From the NCBI GenBank assembly GCA_023954815.1, contig JAGSHB010000006.1, positions 1-64,000 on the forward strand: 64,000 nucleotides of DNA, given 5' to 3'. Under the pieces are notes generated by a model. It saw only the letters and a program-made list of their open reading frames with translations, was not told where the DNA came from and did not search any database. Both the position numbers and the translations under genes were made by a program. Position 1 is the first letter of the stretch. Every line of letters starts with the position of its first letter. This DNA comes from Myxococcales bacterium. GTDB lineage: Bacteria > Myxococcota_A > UBA9042. Shown here piece after piece: positions 33,231-42,495 of this stretch.

Positions 33231-34733
33231 CTAGAACGACATCCGCAGGTTCAACCCCAGCTGCCCGACAGGCCGCGGCAGGAGTTCAGTGCCAGCCGCA
33301 TCGTTGATGTAGCCGCTGTAAAATCGAAACTCACCATCATCGCCGACGTTCGCAGCCACGAAGCCCTCAACCCGCAGGTCTTGCAGCACCCGCGTGGACA
33401 CCAGCAGCTGCACGAAGCCCGTGCGGTCACTCAAGTTGCCGATGGCGCTGACGGTGAACGACGTATCGTCCCACGAGCCCGGCCCCATCATCACAGCGAA
33501 GAGCGAGGCGTAGTGTTTGCCGGTGTAGAAGAAGGTCAGCGGCATGGGACCAGCTGCGTCGGGGTTCGTCTGCGACTTCATCGACCAATCGATCAACGCG
33601 TTGGCAGCAGCCTTGCCACTGCTGAAGCCCTCTGGGTTATGAAAGTACTCGGCCCCCACGATGATCGAGTCGTCCTCGCCGACCTCGATGGTGTAGCTCA
33701 TGCCGGCGCTCAGCATCCAGTGCGCTTCGTTGGCAGCGTCTACCCGCACGCCCAATTCGCCGGTGATGTCCACGTCCCACACGCCGGCGGACCAATCGAG
33801 CCCCAAGCGCGGATCAAAATCCATGCGCTTCATCGCCGTTAGCCCGAGCTCGACGGTGCTGAACACGGCCTCCAACCGGCCAGCTACACCCCAATTTCGT
33901 AGGTTGTCCGCCCGCTCCCCGAGCGCTACCAGGTAGGCATTCCACCCCAGGGAGTCAATCGGGAAGTGAAGCTTCACCATTGGCATGCCAGTGCGCTGAT
34001 CAAACAGCGTTAGTGGATTACGACGAGTGGCATAGATCACGTCGACTGGATTCCATAGCCGCGTTGCGCCCCAGCGCATTTGTTGCGTGCCGATTGTGAG
34101 ATAGACAAATCTTGCAATGTCGAACTTCACCCACATCTCAACAAGCTGTGGATTCAATGGATTATTACTCGCTGTCATACCCGTCAACATGGAGCTCTGT
34201 TGATCAGAGACCACGGGCGAGTAGAGCAGGCGGCCGCGCACAAAGGCGCGAACCCGGTCGTTGGGGCGCGCGTCAAAGTAGACATCCATCAAGTTGTTGG
34301 ATGACAAGCGCTGGCGCGACCAAGGCGTATCCCCTGTCAGCGATGCGTTGTTGCGTAGGTACAGCAATCCGCCGATGTCGAGTTTGTCCTTGAGACGGTC
34401 GGTGTCCGCGCTCGTCACCGATGCGTCACGCCAACGGGCGTCGCCGTAGTCCTTGCCGCTTGGGGCAGTGGCCGTGGGGTTGTCCTTTGCCGCCGTGGAC
34501 TTGGCGGACGCGGCGGACTTGCCTGGGCTGGGCGTGCTGCCGGAAGGCTTCTTGGCGGTGGACTTGTCGGCTGGCTCGGGGTCGCCACCGAACATATCGG
34601 CTTCGCGCTGGCTATCGCCTGAATCTTTAGCGGGGGGCGCGGCTGCAGGGTTGTCGGGCGGCGTGGCTGCCATAAGTTGAAGCGGCGCCAAGATGAGCAG
34701 CACCAGGGAGATGCATCGCGTGCGGTTCGTCAT
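33231..34733 (-). CDS. Outer-membrane beta-barrel protein of the ABC/LolA-like cluster
   Basis: 500 residues. The ATG at 34733 (MTNRTRCISLVLLILAPL) is preceded by GGGGAG. The signal peptide likely cleaves near LMAA. A Pro/Ala/Ser/Lys-rich segment (~25-90) precedes a barrel domain (~110-500) of amphipathic strands ending in an aromatic residue (GLNLRMSF). The stretch IGTQQMRWGATRLWNPVDV resembles the DUF1302-type barrels that travel with LolA-like proteins and exporters; that link is tentative. It is the last gene of the minus-strand set ATPase, two permeases, LolA-like protein, barrel, and would supply the outer-membrane end of the pathway. Confidence 0.72.
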   Translation of the reverse strand: MTNRTRCISLVLLILAPLQLMAATPPDNPAAAPPAKDSGDSQREADMFGGDPEPADKSTAKKPSGSTPSPGKSAASAKSTAAKDNPTATAPSGKDYGDARWRDASVTSADTDRLKDKLDIGGLLYLRNNASLTGDTPWSRQRLSSNNLMDVYFDARPNDRVRAFVRGRLLYSPVVSDQQSSMLTGMTASNNPLNPQLVEMWVKFDIARFVYLTIGTQQMRWGATRLWNPVDVIYATRRNPLTLFDQRTGMPMVKLHFPIDSLGWNAYLVALGERADNLRNWGVAGRLEAVFSTVELGLTAMKRMDFDPRLGLDWSAGVWDVDITGELGVRVDAANEAHWMLSAGMSYTIEVGEDDSIIVGAEYFHNPEGFSSGKAAANALIDWSMKSQTNPDAAGPMPLTFFYTGKHYASLFAVMMGPGSWDDTSFTVSAIGNLSDRTGFVQLLVSTRVLQDLRVEGFVAANVGDDGEFRFYSGYINDAAGTELLPRPVGQLGLNLRMSF

Positions 34734-34849
34734 GCTGCGCTCCCCTAGCCTTTCAGTGGGACTCTTGGTGGGCTGTGGTGCCGCCGTCGCGTGGTGCTTC
34801 CGGGTCGTGATACGGCGGGGGGCCTGATGCTGCCGGGTCGCCGACGCTA

Positions 34850-35782
34850 TCAGCGACTCTTCGACTCTAGCCATGCTTTGGAGAAGATCGCCTTGGGCAG
34901 CTCCCGCAGGTCTGTCTTGCGGATGAGAATCGTGGTCGAGTTACCCTTTTCGATTTCGTCGAACACCCGCATCTCCTTCGGCACCCAGACGCTGCGCTTT
35001 TTCATCGGGCTGAAGACCTTGCGCCACTTGGGCGTGTAGCTCGTGCGCATCAACCGACCGCTCGCCGCAAAGTCTTGCTGCTTCAAAACATTGTCAGTCA
35101 GCGCGTCCACCCACATGCGAAGTTTGGGATACGGCACGTCGACGCCCTTTTTAGCCTTAAGCTCCACACCATGGGTGGTGAACCGGCCCAGCTTCTTGAT
35201 GCCGAGGTACGAGACGGTGAAGTCCCGCGTCAGGTTCCGCTCATCGAGGTCAGCGCGGCGGCTGTTGGTGCCGCCGATACGCTCGCGCTCCGTACGGCGC
35301 TCCCAGCGGCCGACGGACGGGTCGTAGAGCCACAGGTTGCGGTCGATCTTCAGGTAGCCCTTGCCGCGCTCGGCTTTTGGCTTGAGAAACAGAAACATGA
35401 AACGGTCATCGCGGTCACGTCGGTAAATCACCGCCTCGGTGACCACCGGCTGCTTGCCGCGTTCCTTGTTCCGCATGAACACCAGGGACTTGTAGTCGCC
35501 GCTGTTGCGTTGGCGCTCGTCGACACGTTTGACCAGCGCCGCAGCACCGGCAGCGTCGAGTGGGGCAACAGCGGGTTTTGCGGGTGCGGACTTGGCGGCT
35601 GCAGTTGGCTTGCCCGATGCTACAGTTGGCTTGCCAGGCGCCGTAGATGCCACCGCCGGCAGACTGACGACGAGCGCCGCCACACACACCCAGCTGCGCC
35701 AAGTGATCGCGTAGCTCTCTGTTGTGCTGTCGCTCTTCGTGCAACTGTTGTTTTGACTGCCATTGCTATGACTGTGGCTCAT
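34850..35782 (-). CDS. LolA-like outer-membrane lipoprotein-sorting family protein
   Basis: 310 residues. The ATG at 35782 has GGAGG about 9 bases upstream. An unusually long Ser/Asn/Thr-rich N-region (~28 residues) precedes the hydrophobic core WVCVAALVVSLPAVAS. After a Lys/Pro/Ala linker, the domain shows the LolA-like half-barrel pattern: RDRDDRFMFLFLKPKAERG, GYLKIDRNLWLYDPSVGR and ERNLTRDFTVSYLGIKKLG, which matches the LolA_like family that accompanies RND/MMPL or ABC exporters rather than LolA itself. It would carry a hydrophobic cargo across the periplasm between the permeases and the barrel encoded on either side. Cargo unknown. Confidence 0.8.
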   Translation of the reverse strand: MSHSHSNGSQNNSCTKSDSTTESYAITWRSWVCVAALVVSLPAVASTAPGKPTVASGKPTAAAKSAPAKPAVAPLDAAGAAALVKRVDERQRNSGDYKSLVFMRNKERGKQPVVTEAVIYRRDRDDRFMFLFLKPKAERGKGYLKIDRNLWLYDPSVGRWERRTERERIGGTNSRRADLDERNLTRDFTVSYLGIKKLGRFTTHGVELKAKKGVDVPYPKLRMWVDALTDNVLKQQDFAASGRLMRTSYTPKWRKVFSPMKKRSVWVPKEMRVFDEIEKGNSTTILIRKTDLRELPKAIFSKAWLESKSR

Positions 35783-35919
35783 TTGGCTGTCCTCCGCTCG
35801 TCCTTGCTACCTGTGAGTATCCCGACGCTCGCGGCCTACGCTGGGCCGCGTGGCCCATTTTCGCAACGTCTGACGCATGGGCTGGATTCACGTCGCCACG
35901 CCACACCATGCTGGCCGCT

Positions 35920-37218
35920 CTACACATGCTGAATCGCCGTCACTGGGGGCTTCTTCGCCGCGCGCCAGGAGGGCAAGACGGACGCCAACGTCGTGACGGT
36001 GCCGATCACAGCGACCGCGACGACCGCCGTCTGCACATCGAGCATCAACTTGAGGGTGTCGCTCATCAAGAAGAGCTGAAAGGCTTCATTCACTTTGAAT
36101 TCCATGGCATTTAGCAAACTAACGACGCCAGCGCCGAGTAAGCTACCAGCCAACGCAGACGAAAACGACAGCACCCCAGCCTCGATCACAAACATGCCCA
36201 GCACCCACATGCGTCGCATGCCCATGGCGCGCAGTGTGCCGATTTCACGAGTTCGCTCGCGGATGGCCATCATCATCGTGTTCATCACGCCGATGATGAT
36301 GATGAACAGCATGACGCCGATGAAGACGTAGGTCAGCAGGCTGAAGGTCTGCAGGATTTTGCGCATGAACTCGAGCTCGTCGGTCCACGTGGTCACGTCG
36401 AGCCGCTGGCCGGTCCAATCCTCGCGCCGCACGCTCTGGAACTTGCGAAAGAAGGGCTGCGGCACCGGGTCCATAAGCGTAAAGCCAGCTTTGTCTAAGG
36501 CCTTACGTGCCTGCGCCGCGACTTTGTCGGCCTGTTTTTCGTCATCCAAGAAGATGTGGATCGCGCCAGTGTGCGTCGGCTTCATCTGATAGAGCTTCTG
36601 TAGCACGTTGTGGTTCATGAACATCGAAAAGCCGCTGGTCATGCCCATGTCTTTGGCGATGACCTGCACGCGACAATCCACCGTATTGTTGACCCCACGA
36701 TAGGTCGGTGCGGTGAGCACAACATCGTCCCCGACCTTGACCTCAAGCCGCTTGGCCTGTTTTTCAAACAGCATCACTGCGTTGGGCTCGCTCATTTTAC
36801 TCAGGTCACCCGAGACGACCTGCACCACGTCCTGGAACGCTTTTTCTTTGTCGACGTCGATGCCCACGAGGACGCCCATCTGGGTGGCGACATCGCTGAT
36901 GACCTTGCCCCAGCCACGACCGCGCACAACGATATTTTTACCTTTGATGCCAGCATCTTCGAGGGTCTTCAGGATGCGAGGATAGTCGGTGACCATGGGT
37001 GACGCATCGCTGCTGGTGAGCTTAAAGAAGCCGGCGACGTTGACGTGACCGCTCGACAGGGTCGTGCCCACACGCAGCATGTTCGCCTGCATGCCGTTGC
37101 TGACAGACGAGAGCACGACGAGTAGCACCGTCACCAGGGCGATGGCCCCGCCGAGCAGCAGGGACCGACGTGTGTTGGCGACGAGATTGCGAATCGCAAT
37201 GCGAAAGAGCGTGATCAT
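35920..37218 (-). CDS. ABC transporter permease, FtsX/MacB (LolC/E) type
   Basis: 432 residues. The N-terminal segment (IAIRNLVANTRRSLLLGGAI), a large periplasmic domain (~45-270) and three C-terminal helices with the signature RERTREIGTLRAMGMRR place it in the FtsX/MacB/LolE class. Such permeases extract or push lipoproteins, lipids or peptides from the outer leaflet of the inner membrane without a substrate channel. Its ATG overlaps the stop of the larger permease (ATGA), so the two are made together and likely form a heterodimer. The ATPase gene is two genes upstream. Confidence 0.88.
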   Translation of the reverse strand: MITLFRIAIRNLVANTRRSLLLGGAIALVTVLLVVLSSVSNGMQANMLRVGTTLSSGHVNVAGFFKLTSSDASPMVTDYPRILKTLEDAGIKGKNIVVRGRGWGKVISDVATQMGVLVGIDVDKEKAFQDVVQVVSGDLSKMSEPNAVMLFEKQAKRLEVKVGDDVVLTAPTYRGVNNTVDCRVQVIAKDMGMTSGFSMFMNHNVLQKLYQMKPTHTGAIHIFLDDEKQADKVAAQARKALDKAGFTLMDPVPQPFFRKFQSVRREDWTGQRLDVTTWTDELEFMRKILQTFSLLTYVFIGVMLFIIIIGVMNTMMMAIRERTREIGTLRAMGMRRMWVLGMFVIEAGVLSFSSALAGSLLGAGVVSLLNAMEFKVNEAFQLFLMSDTLKLMLDVQTAVVAVAVIGTVTTLASVLPSWRAAKKPPVTAIQHV

Positions 37219-39539
37219 CCTTCCGCCTCCTGCATGGCTTCGAGGGGGGTGACGCGGGTCGCCAGCAGAGCCGGGTAAACGGTCGACGCTGTCGTGACTA
37301 GCGCGACCATCACCATGGCGATGCCGACGTGCCAGGCCGCCAGGGTTGGAAACAGTCGCGGCCCGCCGAAGAGGAAGATGACAGTGGTGTTGCCACCAGA
37401 CGGGATACCAACGCTACCGACCCACTGCACGATGGCGCCACCTACCAAGCTGCCCACCACGCCAAAGACGATGCCAAGCACCAAGCTCTCAACGATGAAC
37501 ATCCACAGCACGTGCCGCCGCTGCATACCGATGGCCCGCAGGGTGCCGATCTCTCGGGTGCGCTCGATGGTCGCCAACACCATGGAGTTGTTGATAATGA
37601 ACAAGGCCACGCCAAATACGCCCAAAATCGCGACCAGCAGCACGATGTAGATCACGCTGACGAAGTCGCCCAACATGCCCGAGGCCTTGCGCCAGTTGAG
37701 AACCTGTACGCCAAGCTTGTCGGCCTTGACGCGCTGCTCAATGGCCGCCTTGGTGTCGTCTTCGTCCGCCCCTGGAGCGAGGATGATAGCGGCGTTGCGC
37801 ACCACACCCGTGTCGATCTCCTTTTCCGTGTAGACGCGATTGAGCAAGCTGTCGCTCCACCTTTGTGCGCCCTGCTTCATGTCGACGTCTGCGAACTCGT
37901 CAAAGCCCGCATCGCCGGTCTTGCCGGCACCTGCAACGGCCGCTGTAGCCGCATTTGCCGGGTCAACAGCGTCGCCTGCCGCCTCTCCGAGGAGCGCATC
38001 GTCCGTGCCGGCCTCATCGTTTGTGCTTGGCTCATCATCCCCGCCACCGAAAAATGCGTCCTCGGCCTCGTCCCTGGCGATGTCCTTCACGCCGACGGCC
38101 TTTTGCATCTCGGCGAGCTCTTTGACCTTGTCGGCGGTCATGAAGCCGTAGAGATCTCGGAAGCTCATCATGTCGATGATGTTCACGGCGCCGGCCAAGA
38201 TGCTCTTTTCCAAGCCGCGGAACTGGAACACGCCGTAGATCTTCATGTTGGTGCTCTTGGCATAACCGCCGGCACCTTCACCGCGCACCGTCAGCACATC
38301 GCCAATCTTGGCGCGATACAGCCGAATGCGAGGTGCGATTTCCTTGTAGAACAAGGCGTATCGATCAGAAAAACTCGTGTCATTCATGTCGAAAAATGTC
38401 GAGACGAGGCGCACCATCTCGGCGCGTACTTTCTGCTCTTGGGTCTGGGGCACTTTGTCAGCGACGGCGGGTTTGGCTTTGGCTGCGGCCTCTGCCTGAG
38501 TCGCAGAGGTGGGATGGGGCGTGGCGCTGCCGAGGTCGGGGGCCTTCTGGTCACCCACGGCTTCGATGAGCACCGCCCGCACCTTGGCAGCCGAGGGCGC
38601 GTCGAGCTGCCAGATGATCTCTTTGTATTGTTTGACGTTCTTGCGCTGCCAATCCTGCAGTTGGTCATCGTCGGCGATGGTGTAGCCCTCTTCGATGCGC
38701 TCCTTCATCTTGTCGAGGCGGCGCGCGGTCTTGTGCTTGAAGAACTCCTCGTAGGCGAAGTGATTGAGCATGATGCCGCGCTTGCCGGGCGGCGTGGGCT
38801 TGCCCTCCAGCATCTCAAAGCGGTGAAAGTGCTTGCGAAACCTCGCCGTGTCGGTGCCCATGTAGCGAATGAAGAGGAAATCCTCGCCGATGGCCATCAC
38901 CGCCACCTTGTTTTCCAAGAAGTTGAGCCGCGCGTCGAACTGCGCGTCGAAATCCCGCCAGAACTCAGGCTGAGCGGCATGGCGAACGTCATTGATGCCT
39001 TGGACCGTCTCCTGCCCACGGGACTTCTCATCTGTGATGGCTTCGAGGTTCTTCAGATCTTCGCTGAGCAGCTCGACGATGCGGCGCACATGGTCCCGCG
39101 TGGCGATGTAGGCGCCCTGTCCCCCTGGTTTGGCGATGTCATCGTGGGTTTTTCGCAGCTTGGCGAGCTTTACGTCCATGAGGTTTCCGCCAAAGACCAT
39201 CCCGTAGTCGAACCCTTGCGGGATCACCGCCTCGACCTGGGGCAGCGACTCGAGCGCCTTGCGGACCTTCGGAAAGTCGGAGACCTCGCCGATTTCAGTG
39301 CCATCGATGAGGGACGGGAAGAGCACAAACTTGTCCTTGGCATCGGCCATGGACACTTGCAGGTGGCCGCTGATGGACGCCGTCAGACTCTGGGACATGG
39401 CCCGGTCCATGGATGTCAGCGCGCTTACGCCGAGCAGCAACATGATCGTGCCGAGGATCAAAATGCCGCCCACAACGGTCGTCTTGACTTTGTGCGCCAG
39501 CAGGTTACGCAGCGCGATCCGAATAAGGGTGCCTGTCAT
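37215..39539 (-). CDS. ABC transporter permease, FtsX/MacB type, with enlarged periplasmic domain
   Basis: 774 residues, nearly twice the usual ~400 for LolC/E or MacB permease halves. It begins LIRIALRNLLAHKVKTTVVG, has one N-terminal helix, a periplasmic region of ~550 residues and three C-terminal helices with ERTREIGTLRAIGMQRRH. The periplasmic region includes charged, helix-rich insertions and an Asp/Ala-rich segment near residues 490-540 (DDEPSTNDEAGTDDALLGE), which may be a docking surface for the LolA-like protein. It starts 12 bases after the ATPase stop and overlaps the smaller permease by 4 bases. Confidence 0.87.
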   Translation of the reverse strand: MTGTLIRIALRNLLAHKVKTTVVGGILILGTIMLLLGVSALTSMDRAMSQSLTASISGHLQVSMADAKDKFVLFPSLIDGTEIGEVSDFPKVRKALESLPQVEAVIPQGFDYGMVFGGNLMDVKLAKLRKTHDDIAKPGGQGAYIATRDHVRRIVELLSEDLKNLEAITDEKSRGQETVQGINDVRHAAQPEFWRDFDAQFDARLNFLENKVAVMAIGEDFLFIRYMGTDTARFRKHFHRFEMLEGKPTPPGKRGIMLNHFAYEEFFKHKTARRLDKMKERIEEGYTIADDDQLQDWQRKNVKQYKEIIWQLDAPSAAKVRAVLIEAVGDQKAPDLGSATPHPTSATQAEAAAKAKPAVADKVPQTQEQKVRAEMVRLVSTFFDMNDTSFSDRYALFYKEIAPRIRLYRAKIGDVLTVRGEGAGGYAKSTNMKIYGVFQFRGLEKSILAGAVNIIDMMSFRDLYGFMTADKVKELAEMQKAVGVKDIARDEAEDAFFGGGDDEPSTNDEAGTDDALLGEAAGDAVDPANAATAAVAGAGKTGDAGFDEFADVDMKQGAQRWSDSLLNRVYTEKEIDTGVVRNAAIILAPGADEDDTKAAIEQRVKADKLGVQVLNWRKASGMLGDFVSVIYIVLLVAILGVFGVALFIINNSMVLATIERTREIGTLRAIGMQRRHVLWMFIVESLVLGIVFGVVGSLVGGAIVQWVGSVGIPSGGNTTVIFLFGGPRLFPTLAAWHVGIAMVMVALVTTASTVYPALLATRVTPLEAMQEAEG

Positions 39540-39551
39540 CGAAACGCCCCC

Positions 39552-40295
39552 CTACACCAGCGCCGTTTGCGGCGTATCCAGGCGACCGTCGTCGGCCACC
39601 TCCGAGGAGGCGACCAGCCCGTCGATGAGCTCTATGGAGCGGTCAGCTTGACTCATCACCTTGGGGTCGTGAGTGGAGAAAATGAACGTGGTGCCCTCTT
39701 CCTGGTTGAGCTTTTTCATCAGGTCGATGATCTGATGACCCGTTTGGGAATCCAGGTTGGCGGTGGGCTCGTCGGCCATGACAATACGCGGTTTGGTTAC
39801 CAGCGCCCGAGCCACGGCGACGCGCTGCCGCTGACCGCCCGAGAGCTCGTTGGGGCGGTGGTGCATGTAGTCTGTCAGGCCAACCGAGGCCATGATGTCT
39901 TCCACCCGCTCGCGGCGTTCAGCCTTGTTGAGTTTCCCCTGTAAGAGCAGCGGAAACTCTACGTTATCAAAGGCATCCAGCACCGCAACGAGGTTGAAGC
40001 TCTGAAAAATGAAGCCCAGGTGCTCGAGCCGCAGCCTCGTCAACGCAGATTCTGACAGCGTGCCTGTGTCGTGCCCATCGACCATGACCGTGCCGGTGGT
40101 CGCGACGTCGACGCAGCCGATGAGATTGAGGAGCGTGGTCTTGCCGCTGCCGGAGGGCCCAGCGATGACCGCAAAGTCTCCCGCGTTGATTTCGAGATCG
40201 ATCCCCTTGAGGGCCGGCACCTCTACCTTGCCGAGTTTGTAGATCTTCTGCACGCCAGACAGGCGTACGATGGCGTCACGAGAAGGGGTGGACAT
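39552..40295 (-). CDS. ABC transporter ATPase, LolD/MacB type
   Basis: 247 residues from an ATG at 40295 (MSTPSRDAIVRLSGVQKI), preceded by GAGGT; the longer frame upstream is not credible. All nucleotide-binding motifs are intact: Walker A GPSGSGKTT, Q-loop FIFQSFNL, signature LSGGQRQR, Walker B IVMADEPTANLD and the switch His in STHD. The sequence type is that of LolD/MacB/FtsE, which energise FtsX-type permeases. It is first in the five-gene minus-strand set and divergent from the CotH-like gene. Confidence 0.92.
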   Translation of the reverse strand: MSTPSRDAIVRLSGVQKIYKLGKVEVPALKGIDLEINAGDFAVIAGPSGSGKTTLLNLIGCVDVATTGTVMVDGHDTGTLSESALTRLRLEHLGFIFQSFNLVAVLDAFDNVEFPLLLQGKLNKAERRERVEDIMASVGLTDYMHHRPNELSGGQRQRVAVARALVTKPRIVMADEPTANLDSQTGHQIIDLMKKLNQEEGTTFIFSTHDPKVMSQADRSIELIDGLVASSEVADDGRLDTPQTALV

Positions 40296-40618
40296 GTCGA
40301 ACCTCAGGCCGGGGTCGGAAAATGGGGCCCACCGCGGAGGAACGCGGCGTGGGGACAGGCAAACGCGCGGCGCCATCCGGGTCAAGGGGGGCGGTCGTCG
40401 AAACCACACTTCTTTGCACGGTGTTCACACTGAGTCTGCTGCGTCGTGACAACACCAACTGGCCCGAGGACAACATCGATATCTGGCCGCCTTCGGCCAC
40501 AATCATCACAGCTTGCGGCCGGCCGGACCTCATCAATTTCAGGTTCCTAGCTTGTTGTAGAGCTCGTTGCGAATCGATTGTAGGGTCCCCGCGAATTACG
40601 ACCATCGTGGAGATTGTG
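40296..40618. other. Divergent intergenic region
   Basis: 323 bases between the ABC ATPase (minus) and CotH-like (plus) starts. On the minus strand TTGTCA followed 17 bases later by TGTGAA is a weak promoter-like pair. On the plus strand TTGTAG occurs twice, 23 bases apart, shortly before the CotH-like start. Neither is strong enough to call. Confidence 0.4.
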
Positions 40619-42340
40619 ATGTGTACTCGAACGCGGACGCTATGCGTCCTGGCCCCGATTTTGTGCACCCTAGCCGGGTGTGCCGCTGAACTCGAAGAGC
40701 CCAAGGAACCCAAAGTCTTCGGAGCCGGAAACGTCACGAGCGTTGATCTCACAATGGCACCTGCCGACTGGGATAAGCTGCGGTTTGCGTCACCCGGGCT
40801 CGACTTTCTGGTCGCTAAATCATGCCCACCCGGCCCCCGACCGAAGCCGTTCAAGTGGCTGCCGGCCACGCTCAAGCTCAACGGCGGCGAGCCCATCGAC
40901 GTGTTGGTACGCAAAAAGGGGTGGCTGGGGTCCATGGACGTCGTCAAGCCTTCACTCAAGGTCAAGCGGGTCGACGGCAAGCCCATCGCCGGTCAGTCCC
41001 GGCTGACCCTCAACAACAACAAGTCCGACAAGGCCCACATGAAGCAGTGTCTGACCTACAAGCTGTTTGGCGACGCCGGGCTGCCTGCCCCGGAGTGCGG
41101 TTGGGCGGCCGTGCAGCTCAATGGCACGAAGCTGGGCGTCTACACCCACCTTGAGTCGATCAAACGCGGATTCCTCAAGCGAGCGTTTGGCGACGACACG
41201 GGACACCTCTACGAGGGCCAACTGACGGACTTTCGATCGCCACAGCTGCGGATGTTCGAGCCCAAGAACAAGGATACGGACCCCGACCGCGGTCCCATCA
41301 AGGCGGTGGCAACAGCCCTGCTGACGCCCGGCGCTGCTGTGATGGACACCGTGAGCAAGGTCGTCGATGTCGAAGCATTCCTGGCCTACTGGTCGATGGA
41401 GGTCATCACCGGATTTTGGGACGGCTACTCCGGCAACCTCAACAACTACTACGTCTACAAAGACCCAGCGGACCAGCTGCTCAAGTTCATCCCGTGGGGA
41501 GCAGATGAGACCTTTGGCCGAGAGTTCGACTGGGCCGATGGACACCTCGGCGAGCGCGGCGACTTGCCCTCGTCCGTGTACGCCCATGGTTTCTTGGCCA
41601 ACCGCATCTACGGGGACGCCACCGGTCGTAAGCGCTACGAGGCGAAGCTGCGTGGGTTGCTGAAAGATGTGTGGAAGGAAGACGAGATTGAAAAGTGGAT
41701 CGACTCGGTCGAGAAGCTGGTCGTCCCGCACCTGCTCGCCACTGAGGTGGAGAGCCACGCCGGTCGGGTCAAGAAACTGCGGGACTTCGTCACAGGGCGG
41801 CGGGCCAAGATCATCGGGGAGTTGGACGCGGGATTGGTCGACTGGAAACGCGGGATGCGGATGATCACCTGCGCCGAGAACAAGCGAGTGGTTACGGGAT
41901 GGTTCGAGACACCCTGGCAATCGCTGAGCAAAGACGTGTTGGTCACGGGCACCGGCGAGTTGACCGAAGAACTGAGTGGCAAGAAGAGCAAGCACTCCTT
42001 CGTGCGGGCGCTTGGCGGTCCAATCCAAGGCGGCAAGGGCGCCCGCTTTCAGGTGGGGTATGGGCCCCTGGCAGGCGGTAAGTTCGGCTTTATGCAGCTC
42101 GAAATGCCCATGGAGCTGGTGAAACCTGGCACGGTCAAACTCGATGCGGGTCAAGGGCTTGGCGAGTTCGCCTTTGTGGACGCCAGCTCATTCGATGCTG
42201 AACCCGTCGGATTTGTGATCACAGGGTCGGTCACCTTTGAAAAGGTCGACCTCACCGAGGGCACAAAGCTACGCGCGACCGTCAACGCACCGGTGTCGAG
42301 CCTAGTGTGGGACACGTCCGATCCCATGAAGACCAAGTGA
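40619..42340 (+). CDS. CotH-like kinase-family lipoprotein
   Basis: 573 residues. The ATG at 40619 has GGAGAT upstream. The signal peptide ends in LAGC followed by AAE. The central region matches CotH: a partly extended N-lobe, KAHMKQCLTYKLFGDAGLPA, GVYTHLESIKRGFLKRAF, then NLNNYYVYKDPADQLLKF followed by IPWGADETFG. In spore-coat CotH the last motif is typically W-D-x-D, with Asp residues that bind metal; here the first Asp is Gly, so activity is uncertain. CotH proteins are secreted atypical kinases that phosphorylate other surface proteins. In non-spore-formers their targets are unknown. The C-terminal ~150 residues are a beta-rich extension. It is divergent from the ABC cluster and upstream of the MMPL gene. 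Confidence 0.8.
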   Translation: MCTRTRTLCVLAPILCTLAGCAAELEEPKEPKVFGAGNVTSVDLTMAPADWDKLRFASPGLDFLVAKSCPPGPRPKPFKWLPATLKLNGGEPIDVLVRKKGWLGSMDVVKPSLKVKRVDGKPIAGQSRLTLNNNKSDKAHMKQCLTYKLFGDAGLPAPECGWAAVQLNGTKLGVYTHLESIKRGFLKRAFGDDTGHLYEGQLTDFRSPQLRMFEPKNKDTDPDRGPIKAVATALLTPGAAVMDTVSKVVDVEAFLAYWSMEVITGFWDGYSGNLNNYYVYKDPADQLLKFIPWGADETFGREFDWADGHLGERGDLPSSVYAHGFLANRIYGDATGRKRYEAKLRGLLKDVWKEDEIEKWIDSVEKLVVPHLLATEVESHAGRVKKLRDFVTGRRAKIIGELDAGLVDWKRGMRMITCAENKRVVTGWFETPWQSLSKDVLVTGTGELTEELSGKKSKHSFVRALGGPIQGGKGARFQVGYGPLAGGKFGFMQLEMPMELVKPGTVKLDAGQGLGEFAFVDASSFDAEPVGFVITGSVTFEKVDLTEGTKLRATVNAPVSSLVWDTSDPMKTK

Positions 42341-42495
42341 TCTTCGCCGTATGTAGAGTTCGCAGCGATTGTTCGGCCGGGCTGCTCCCAGAGGGGAGCG
42401 GTTCATGTCAATGTGCAGTATACGGACCGTAGGCGGCACGAGATGACCGCGCGCTGCCCGTGTCGCTTGCCCACAACCCGAACGAAGGCCGCCTC

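Noticed and set aside
37329-39944. Plus-strand open frame (871 codons) opposite the large permease
   Set aside because: His/Arg/Val-rich product typical of the antisense of a GC-rich gene, whereas the minus strand encodes an intact FtsX-type permease.
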